A stretch of DNA of 64,000 nucleotides from Nilaparvata lugens (lineage: Eukaryota; Arthropoda; Insecta; Hemiptera; Delphacidae): NCBI RefSeq assembly GCF_014356525.2, contig NC_052516.1:26671796-26735795 (forward strand), read 5' to 3'. Positions 36,455 to 48,400 of the stretch are shown here, piece by piece; the first letter of the stretch is position 1, and each line of letters opens with the position of its first letter. The notes under the pieces are model-generated. The model was not told the origin of the DNA and ran no database searches. It saw only the letters and a program-made list of their open reading frames with translations. The translations under genes and the position numbers were made by a program.

Positions 36455-39400
36455 AGTGTATGTGCGTCTGTGTACACGATATCTCATCTCCCAATTAACG
36501 GAATGACTTGAAATTTGGAACTTAAGGTCCTTCCACTATAAGGATCCGACACGAACAATTTCGATCAAATACAATTCAAGATGGCGGCTAAAATGGCGAA
36601 AATGTTGTCAAAAACAGGGTTTTTCGTGATTTTCTCGGAAACGGCTCCAACGATTTTGATCAAATTCATACCTAAAATAGTCATCGATAAGCTCTATCAA
36701 CTGCCACAAGTCTCATATCTGTAAAAATTTCAGGAGCTCTGCCCCATCAATGCAGATAGATTCCCAATTATCAGGCTTCAGATACAATTGAAACAAAGAA
36801 AATCGAGTGGAGTAGATTAAGCATGAAAATCTCTACAATTAATGTTCAGTAACATTTTCACCTAAAATTGAAAATAAGCTTTAAATTTGAGAAAATGTGA
36901 TTATTCAATTGCAAATTATTGTTGATTCTATTAAATCATTCACTATGAATAGATAGCAGACCTCATGTGTGTCTCCAGCGTTATTGCCCTGTCACCAGCT
37001 GGCTCAAATATTTGAATAGTAGACTTGAGATGCGCGGGAACACTAGCGTCAGTGATCAATTTTCATAACGGCAAGGAAAGTTGTGTGAGTGCGCCACATC
37101 AGATTTTTCGGAAAACAATTTCAATTTTTGTATTTTTCACAGGATACAGTGCAGAGCTTGCAGTGTATTGCCTGGTGGAATTCCACCCTGTTTCCCAGAT
37201 ACAAAACTATCAGAAAAATACAAAGAGATAACCTACGAATTACCTGACGATAAGGAATTCACATACGATCTTGTATCTACCAATGGGTTGGTGAGGCTCG
37301 GCAAGCCGTGGGAGGTGAATACTGGTAATAGTTCTGACACTGTCACGTGAGTTTCAAATTAATTTTATGATAATTTGACATTTTGGAAATTACTAAAAAT
37401 TCAATTGATTGAAATCCTTTCTAAGTCCTGCTTTACAAAATTGAGCTAAATTAGAACAAAAGAGAAACCTTTTTGAGATTAACAAGGCTTTATCAAACAT
37501 TAAGGCTGTGCAAGGGCTAAAAATAGACTTTCTACTGGTGATATTTTTCAAAAATTTTCGATTTGTATACTATCAAGCTATGAAAACGGGAAAGTTTTCT
37601 AGGGAAAACATTTTTTTGCGATCTTTACTTTTTGAGATATGAGCGCCTTAAGTTTAAAGTTTAAACTTTTGGGACAGAAAATTCCAAGTTCGGTAAGAGA
37701 TAAATCCATGAGATTTAGAGGATAGACTCTATATGGTATTGTTGATCTAGTAAAACAAAACGTTCCTGAAAATATCAATTTTTAAGAAAGTTATTCAATA
37801 ACTCTCAATATAATAGACGTTATTTTTGGTCATTTTTAGTAAATTGAATAACTTTCTTAAAAATTGATATTTTCAGAATTTTTTTGTTTTATTAGATCAA
37901 CAATGACATGAAGAATCTGTCCTCTAAATCTTATGGATTTATCTCTTACCGAATTTGAAATGTTCTGTCTCAATAATTTAAACTTTAGGCGCTCATATCT
38001 CAAAAAGTAATTATCGGAAAAAAATGTTTTCCTGGGAAAACTTTTTCATTTTTATAGCTTGATAAAATCAAAAAACTTTGAAAAATGTCACCAGTAGAAA
38101 GTTTATTTTTAGCCTTTGCACATCCTTAATGACACAGTAAATAGAACTTGCTCTGCTGTTCACATTTCACAATTTTTAAATTGTGTAAATTTCTGTCTGC
38201 TGGGCAGAAAAATTGCGGTGTTTCTATGTGAAAGCTTCAGCTCAATAATTATGAGATTTCATTGGGCTTATTTTAGTTCCGCATATTACTGCAAGAATCT
38301 GCTAAACGTCGATCGTCTTATATGATTCTAGTAGGCTAGCAGATAACCCGTGCTCTACAAGGGTCTAATTATACACTTGACAAACTGAAAACTTGTCCTA
38401 CTGAAATCTTGAAATATTCAAAAAAGGTCTATAACCATCCTCGGTATATTATGAATATATATATGCAAAATTTCAAGTTAATCAGTCCAGTAGTTCAGAC
38501 ATGAACTAAAATTCCTATCCCGAACGTGTGTATAATCTGATTCTTTCCTCTGTTATACAGAGTGATTATAAAAGGACTTTACTTCTTTGCACATAAATAT
38601 TTATTGAAATCACTTACATAATTGAGAAAGGAGTCATTCTGTTACAAAACACTCCAAGTTAAAGGTGTTGGTGTTATTTTGATTCGATGTGACAGCCGTT
38701 GGTAATACATCTCACCGATAAATCGATTACTTGTCACACTCGTACCAGCATATCAGGCGTAACTTGTGCAACCACAGCGATCCAAATGTAAACCGATTTC
38801 GGAGGTCATTACGATTTATTGTATTATAGAAGAATTTTGATTTATCTCAGTATTTTTATCAATATTAATTCATGTTTCTTAAAGATGTGAACGTGATACC
38901 TCAGATGGATCGTATTTGGAAGAATTCCAGACCAAACTGAAATGGCATGGTATTTATGATGATGATTACAAAGAAGTGGATGTCAACTACTATTTTGTGA
39001 TAACCAAGAGAAAAGTGTGGAATTGCAGTGGCGAAGAGGTGAGAGAATCGGTGCGATGTGATAGGAAATATCATAGAATATTCTAATGATAACTATTGGA
39101 AAACCCTTAAGGTTTCTTTATCTTTCAAGTTGTGCTAATATTTTACAGCTGGCTATAAGTCAGTTTATGAATTTCGGGGATGAGATATTTTGATTTTCCA
39201 CAGACGCACTCGCTCACTCACGTTTTTACTATCCACAGACGACGAAAGTCTCAGCTGTTTTTCCAAGGATGAATTATCCTTTTAATGTACTTTAGCGAGT
39301 TTTCCCAGGGATGAGACCTGGTGCAATCGAGTTTTTATATCATAAACCTACTAACTTATGCTACAAATCTCGTGAAAATCGTTGGAGCCGTTTGACATAA

Positions 39401-42400
39401 ATAACCAGATATGAATGGATATAAATAACCAAATATAAAAATATAAACAGATATACAGAAATTGCTCGCTCAATATAATAGGATATAGTCTGAATAGAAT
39501 AAGTTTGAATTTCCATGTGATCGAATTTCAGCGTTGTCTGATTTATGAGACTGTGTCATGACTCCTATGCAAACCAATGTGATTGACAATGTGATAACAC
39601 TGATGAGGTTAGTTAGCCAATGCGACGTTGTCACATTGAATACTTCCAGGAACATGTGCTTGCATGATAAAGTCGCAATAAAATACAATCCGGTAACGCC
39701 AGATTTTTATGAATTATTGTGTTTTATGTATCATTGAGAAAAAAGAAAATAAATAAACGCCAATATTTGGTAGACTGATATAGTTAGTTTATTAAGAACC
39801 GTATACAGATACGTAGATACTTCGTTCAAACGGAGAAATTCCAGCTGTTCGTTTAAACCCCGTATGAAACACATTATGATAAATGCATCCACATCCACAA
39901 GTAAACGTGATTTAGCGTTGAACTTAATGTTAGCATATGACCCTAAGTAAATTGGAGAAAAGAGCTCTGGCTGCTATTTAAAAACCAGTGACAATAATCA
40001 ATGAGAACCAAAGATTACTTTACCCTTTTTTAGTCTCAGTTCTGGTTACACGGTGATTAATCCCACGAAAACCAATCAGAGAAGCTCTCTTAACAGAAAG
40101 GCCTTCTTTGATCGGTTCTCATAAAATCTATCACGGTTAGAATTTAACCGGATTTTTTACAACAAGGTCTCTGTCTGAACTTATTTTGTGAACTTATCAA
40201 AGTATCTTTTTTCAAGTCTGAGTCTGTACCTTAACTTATTTTGTTCAGAATAAATATCGATTAATATGAATGTTTTTCATGACAGAGCACACAGACGCCG
40301 TCTCTCCATTTCCTGAGGATTGTAACGGAGTTAGTGGCAACTGCAAGCCTGAAGAAGCTCTCTTTCCGAGATGGTATTCAAGTCACTTTTGTTCCTCATC
40401 AAAAAATGCCCAAACAAGAACCGGAAGGACAATTTATTCCAATAGTCAGAGAAGTGAAATACCTGCATCCACAAGACTACAAAGTACTCAAATATGGTGA
40501 GTTGATCTTCGAGACCTTTTTTGACTGAATGATAGTTATTTACAAAATAAAAATCCTATGTATTAAGTTCCAATATAAACAACTTATTACAAGAAATTAT
40601 GTTTGTGAAATACACTTTGAATGGAAATAAATTTGATTTTAATACAAACTACAAGAACAAAAATCATGTTTTTGTACTCAGGGGACCTTGAAACGTATAA
40701 AAAACTTCAAATTAGGGTAGGCTACCTTAATTTTTTTGGAAAGCTATACTTTCCTCACCTAAGGTAATAGGGCAAGGAAAGTGAAAATAAGAGCATTCTC
40801 ATGAACACAGTAAGCCAAATAACTTTTTAGAAAATGGTCTGCATTGGCGCAAATGCCTGGGCACAAACCAGAGTTGCATACTCAGATGTTTACAGAGAGG
40901 AAGGAGACACTAATTTTGATGCATTCAAAAGCTTCTTGACTATTGAAATTCATTGATTATCATCCATCAACAGAATTTTTTCATTTGTACTGCTATTAGA
41001 AAATGTATTTCTTATTTTTAGAACTCGTGACTGGAGCACAAGCCTTTTTTTTCCAGTCACGCCAAACACTATTGTATTATAATGATTATTTTGTTGATAC
41101 TCTAGTTTTATACTGTGACCAATTCATATATATAATTGGATTTACATGTTTTGTATATGGTAACTTGTCGAGCAGCCTATTCAAGGTTTACTTATTAATT
41201 CAAAAAAAGTTTTTTCTCCCTCAGGAAAATTCTTCAAACTTTCCCTCAGGGAGAAAAACAGTACTTTTCACTCTGGATATACAAATAACTAATTCCTAAT
41301 CTATTTTATTCTACATCACAAGAGAAATCACAACATATTGAGGCTTACAGCTTTCTGCCAAAACAAGCCTTATTGAATATAGATTGTTGATCATACAGAA
41401 CTAAGTTAACGAAATAAGTATTCGATTACTGAGTATGATGCCCGCATAAGCCATAGATTTATGCATAAGTGATAAGAGTGAGAGATTTGTTCCGGGGGAG
41501 GAACAGTTTTGGGCTGTGCCTGTTGTTCCTGCCCCAAATTATTTTACATAATAATTAAGTATCATTGAATCAATGGAAATAAAAAGATTTGGAAAGCGGT
41601 TGTCTCCTATTCTTGTATCATATCGGTCAGATAAGTTCAGAGGTATGCAATCAAATGCAAAGTCATTAAACTATAATTGTGAACACGTACTTGAACTTCA
41701 TTTATATGGATAACTGGATTATTTCTTTATGCTTTTTGAATTTCCATATTGCTGTTTTTAAATAACGAAACGTGAATACATTATTCACGGAAGACAGGGT
41801 TTGAATTATAATGATATAATTAACAAACTCATCTACCTTTTCCTGTCATTTGTATTGTACAGAGGGATACCTAAAGCTGAATCAGCCTAAGAAAGAAGAT
41901 GAAGAAAAATGCAGGTAAGAATATGACTATCAAAATGATGATGGCTATTATAATGTGGAATACATCTAATAATTATTTTTGATTTCAAACTCGCCTATAA
42001 GGGCTTTTGAACTTTCATTTGAACTGTTGGTTCAAACTCCACAATATGTTTAGAAGTAGAAGGTTTACCATACGTTCTACATTAAAGGATTTATCTATAA
42101 AGAAAAGAATTGGCTTATACACGTACGGGAAAGGAAATTCAAGAATGACGCATCATCACGTCTGAACTACTGGACTGATTAACTTGAAATTTTCCATATA
42201 GATATTCACTTAACCAACCGAGGATGGTTATGGGCCTATTTTAAGTCTACAAGATTTCAATAAGTCAAGATTCCAGTAGGTCAAGTTTTTAATTAGACAC
42301 TTGCGGAGCACGGGTTACCTGCTAGTATAGGATAAAAAGTATACATAATTCTACAGATATTACTAACTATTATGCTCCTCTAACTTTTGAGTTTCAAAAA

Positions 42401-45400
42401 TTTCTCAGTTATGTTCCTAGTTCAGTGCATTCCAACCCATCAACATAATTAATAACCCTTATTTGTATGTTACTTTGCCACACACAGCATTTTCAAAGAA
42501 ATTAACAAAGAGAACGATGCAGTATTCAGAGAAATAAAATTGTCATCTGATGCCTATTTAGAGTTGATTGACAGAGCGCTGCCTACAAATTCAGATGAGT
42601 TAGCAACGTGAGTTAGATTTTTGTTTAAAATCTTCAATCAATTTTTTTTTTAAATGAATTGAATTGAAATCGGATCTAAATTAGAATCAATCGAACTGAA
42701 TTGAACTGAATATTCTCTCAAGATACAAAACAATACATTTAATTTCAATTTAAACTTCCTTTGTGAGGAACATGAATTCGAGAAACTAGAAATATCTTAC
42801 ACAGTCAATTCATCACATCTCCATGAACCATTCACCACCATCTTTTTACACTTCCACTCTCCATCATTGACTAATTTCAAATTCAAAAATTTAAATTCAA
42901 ATTCAAATTTTATTTATTCAAACACAATATTTACAATCAGAATCTGATATATTTTACTATACATTATTATACTTTATACTTTATTGGACTATACTTTATT
43001 ATACATTATACCCTGTACAGAATTACTTCTTACTTGGGATGGACATGCGCAGCAGAGAAATCACACAACAGAAGGGATACAGAGGCGCGATGTTGCCGTT
43101 TTGAAGCTGCCAGCGATCTCCAACTTCTAGTGACTGTTCATGTGCTCATGCTACACATGCGAAGTTTCCTGTCTGAAAGCGGTCAGACGACTGACAAATT
43201 GGCAACTGTGCTCGACTTATTACTCTATTAATCACTGTAATTGGCTGATCTCCCTCCATTTCTCTGCGCAGCATATTCCTCCAAGTCTGGAGTAAATTTG
43301 TACGGACTATATTTGTTTTCATTTTTCATCACAAGTTCAGTACACAAGTCCACTTGTTTTCAGACATCTCTATGTCATTGAAAAATTGTTGCACTTTTTT
43401 CACTCTATGTCATTGTAAGCCAAAAAAAGCCACCTCTTAAAAGTGTTCCTCAAGGTCATCCACAGGAGAATATATAGTGTGTGTGAGAGCCAAATATCCC
43501 CAACTCAATTTGGCTTTATGAAGGCGGTCAGCACTAGAGAGGCACTATTTGCAGTGCAAGTCTTATTTCAGAGATGCCGCGACATGAATTATTGTGATGT
43601 ATACGCATGCCTGATGACTATCAAAAGGCATTTGACCGAGTAAAACATGAAATGATGGTCAAAATACTGAATGAAGCAGGTATCGATGACAAAGATCTGA
43701 GAATAATCGGGAACCTCTATTGGGACCAGGTCGCTAACCTCGGAGTGGAAGGAGAACACACGGATTACATAAAAATAAGGCGAGGTGTCCGACAGGGTTG
43801 CATACTCTCACCTCTTATTTTCAACCTCTACTCGGAGCACATCTTCGGTGATGCCCTGGATGGCATGGACAAGGGAATTCTGCTAAATGGATGTAGACTG
43901 AATAACATCAGGTATGCTGATGATACCATTGTTTTTGCTGACAATCTTGAAGACTTGCAAGCCCTGGTGGACAAAATTACCCATCATAGCAGTCAATATG
44001 GGCTTGAAGTCAATGTAAATAAGACCAAACTTATGATAATCAGCGAACAAAATATCACAGGAAGCCAACTATTCATAAACCAAGCCGCTATTGAGAGAGT
44101 TGATCACTACAATTATCTAGGAACCATTATTGATGAGGACTGGAGCAATGCACATGAAATAAAAGCACGCATAGGAAAGGCAAGATCTACCTTCAATTGC
44201 ATGAGTGCCTTCTTCAAAAGTCACAACATTACCCTTGACACTAAATTGAGACTCCTGCGATGCTGTCTTCTCCGTTCTCCTTTATGGTGCCGAATCCTGG
44301 ACGCTTAATGAAACCACAACCAAAAAGATCAACGCTTTCGAGATGTGGCTATACAGGAGAATGATGAAAATCCCTTGGACTGCCAGGGTGACAAATTTAG
44401 AAGTTTTGAGGATGGTGAAAAAGGACCTGGAACTGATGAACATAATCAAGGCACGTAAGTTGGAATACCTGGGTCATATCATGAGAAACGAGGAGAGATA
44501 CAGTTTGCTGCAGACAATTATGCAGGGGAAGATCTTTGGTCGAAGAGGACCAGGAAGACGCAGGGTATCGTGGCTTAAAAACCTCAGGACCTGGTCCAAC
44601 AAAACATCTACACAACTGTTCCGGATTGCTGCAAACAAAGCACGGATCGCTATGATGATCGCCAACATTCGTAACGGATTGGCACCCTAAGAAGAGAAGA
44701 AGATGTCGTTGTAGAGTATTATTATAATATTACTATTAGACATAAATTCAAATCAAATTCTATTTTCTATCAATTTTGCTTTGATTAATTAATAAATTTA
44801 TAACTTTCTGATAGTGCTCAATGATGATGATGATGATGATGATGATAATGATAATAATTGATTACAAATCATTCATTTTCATCCTCCCCATCAGCCTAAA
44901 ACCTTGTGCGAATCAAGGTGGCAGCAGATACGACGATTTCAAGAATCGCTAAAAAAATTATGCCCCACTTGGAAACTCTCCAACTCCCGTCGCCGACAGT
45001 ATGCGATTCGCAATAGAGTGCAGTAGGGTTTGGGCATCAACTCTATGAGAAAATTATCGACTGATCGCTGCATCATACAGTGATCAAATCTGAAACTTCC
45101 AGACAATATTGTTCCAAAATCTGATATCATTTGTTCAATAATAAGTACTCAAATTCAAAAGTGAATGAATGGAACTCAACCAACTTTTTGGACCAGTGTA
45201 TGTTTCGAAATTCGGGGGAGGAAAAGTTTGGGGCTGTGCCTGATAGTGCTCTCCAATCATTTTAATGAATTGTGTTTCACGGAATTTCTGAATTGTTTTC
45301 AAAATTCATTTTTTCGAATTGGGTTTTCATCATTGAATGAATGAACAATTTTTCAGACAGAATCTATTTTACTTGCTGTTGACATTGAAAAAATAATTTT

Positions 45401-48400
45401 ATTTTTAAGTTGCAAGTTGAATGCAAACGACCCAAACCTATATTCAGCGGCTTATCTAACTCCGTGGCTGGTGAAAAATGATGTAAAAGCTTCCCCAACG
45501 GAGCCGGTGGATGAATTGAATGAGATACGTTGCCGAAATAACTTCATCATTACAAAACATGAGCTGTGGAATTGCGAAACGAGAGGAGTGAGTAATAATA
45601 TTAACATAGTTTCGTGAAGAACTAATTTCCTTAAATGAAAAAAAAACTGAATCAAACAATAATGTGGATATTTGACACAATATTGAATGGAAAGTAGATT
45701 TATTGGGAGTAAACTAACCGTACATTACATAAGTACTAGTTAATATTCACTTTTTCTATTCAATTTTCCCCCCTTTAAGAAGTCTTTGAAACCAAACAAA
45801 AATCGAATGTGTGATGGATGAGTGGCCTATCCTTCAAGGGGCGTTTCAAGCCATTCGAAAGTGATTTTTCTGATATAATGAAATAGTATAATTGATTTTT
45901 TAATTTTTTTTAACGAGTTAACGCTCACGATGTGTTCGGAACTACCAGGAAGTTATTTTTCAGATCACTGTTGGGGCGAGGCCACACGAGAGTCATCAAG
46001 ACAGGAAGCTCTCTAATTACCTTATTGGATTAGCGTCCAGCAATCAGCTGATAATCAGCCAATCGGAGAGCTTCCTGCTCTGCCGACTCGTCTGAAAAAC
46101 ACCTCATGTGGCTTGGCCCTTAGCTAACCTCGAACAGACACCTCACCAACGGGAGAACCGATATCATGGTATCAGGTATTACAATATCACGGTTCTTCCG
46201 TTGGTACGTGACCCGATATTATAAGGAGTTTATATCAATCTGTAGGATAAGACGATTATCCTTGTCACTTGCCAGGAAATATATTCTCCTAGATTACCAA
46301 TGTTTTTCATTGTTTTTCCACATTTTTCGATTTTATCTTCTCACTAATAATATATTTTTCATTCTTGTTTATAGAGCAAGAAGAAACTCGTAAGATCGAT
46401 TCTGGAGTACATAGGTAGAGAACCTGTCAAGACTCTCCGGTACACCAATCACCTCAATTTATGGACATTTGTTTTGAATTTGGAGAAACAATTACAAAGT
46501 ATAGCTGTAAGAGATGTGTCCTACTTTAATGAGAAGCTTGAGCGAGTATCCTACTGTAAGTTATTATGTAATATTAGGAAAAATAAAGCATTTATTCATA
46601 TCATTATTTAACATGTAGATAGCATTTTAGCTGTAATGTTTCTATATAAAACGGTTTAGTTCGAACCAAGTAAATTCTTGATGACGGATATGAAAACTTA
46701 CTCAATTTAGACTACACTACGCTTGAACAATCAAGATCCAGATTCAGATTCCTTTATTCAGATTCATTTGTTTGTTAAAACAAAATTGCTAAAGTGCTAG
46801 CGTTAAAAACAATCACCAGTAACAGTAGAATGATGAATCATGATGGTAAATCAGATTAACCTAAAGAGTCTGCAATAATGTTTAGCGAAGAAATATGATG
46901 AAATATGCGAAAGTTGAGATATTACTGTAATGTTTTCATATGAAACGGTGAAGTTTGGACCTTTGGATGTTCACTCTCAGAAAGGGTATCGATGATTTGA
47001 ATTCAAATTCGAATTAGTTAATTCTTGAAATATGACATATTTACAAAATATAACAGTGTTATGGATTACATGTATATTCTCCCTACATGGATGATTTGTC
47101 CGTGTGCAGGGAGGAGTCGCAAATTTTCACACAGAAAGCAAACACTAGCAATAATGGAAGAAACCACAAACTATGAATGATAATGATATTAAGAAGAATA
47201 ATAGCAAAGTTTACTATATTGATAAATATTGAAACTGAAGATAGAAAATAATTATTTGTTGAGGATACCCTCCTTTTCAGCACTTGGCCGTGAAAAGATT
47301 GGAGTTGGATTAGAGTTCTTTATTCATGTATGTTACTATATCTACTGGCTTATACACTAGTCTAATATCCATTGAATCACAGAGTATTGATATTTATTTA
47401 ACGTATTCTACAAAGTATGGAAAATTACTCAATGATAATATACATCAAATTATCATATATGAGAACCAAATCTAATTATTTCTCCAGAGGTTTCTATCGG
47501 CTGCGTTTTAAAGCATAGTGTTCATATATTTTCTATTTATTTATCTTCATTTGTGCAAACTTGTATCATTGGAATCATTGGAAGATGAACTAGGGTAACC
47601 TTGGACAGAGATAAAATGTAAGAGATAATTATAATATAATGCTTTGGGCTATTTCTCTTGAGCTATTCCTTACCCAAATTTCGATAGACATCTGATATAA
47701 CATAAATAAATAAACATGGATTTCACATTCACGGAATCCATTTTCCTCCTCAATTCAAATTATCATATTATATGAGAACCAAATCTAATTATTTCTCCAG
47801 AGGTTTGTATCGGCTGCGTTTTAAAGCATAGTGTTAATATTTCCAGATGGTCAAATCCAAGAGGATAAGGCTAAGTATAAGGATGTTAAGGATAAAGGTC
47901 CGCTATCGAAGATGTTACCGTCATCCAGTAAGGAGAAAAGCAACAAGCTGCCCCAGAGAAGCATTGTGTACGTATTGTAGCTTTTTTTGAGTTTCATAAC
48001 TTTTCAGATACCGTAATAATGAGAATGATCGGAAAATTTCGAAATTTAGTACAACTCTGCTACGACATAATGTTGAAAGTTCTTCAAATTAAGCCAACGA
48101 TGCCCCCGGAGTCGGCGGTTTTCTAGCGTTTTCTCAGCTTTCTAGAAATAAAAATTTTTTACTCTTTCTGCTCCCACTGTCTCTCAAATTGATTCTCCTG
48201 TGGTTGTTTTTCACACACTTAATCTGCCTATCACATGAGAAACCATAGTTGGCAAGGAATTTTCCACTGCTTTCTATTTCCAGCACAATATACCATTATA
48301 CAATTCATCAATGGTTATCTATTGTGTTCTTTAATTCTGCTTTCTATGTGTTTTGTATGTTGGGAATAGATTGACTAATGATCAAAATAAAATGAAACGC

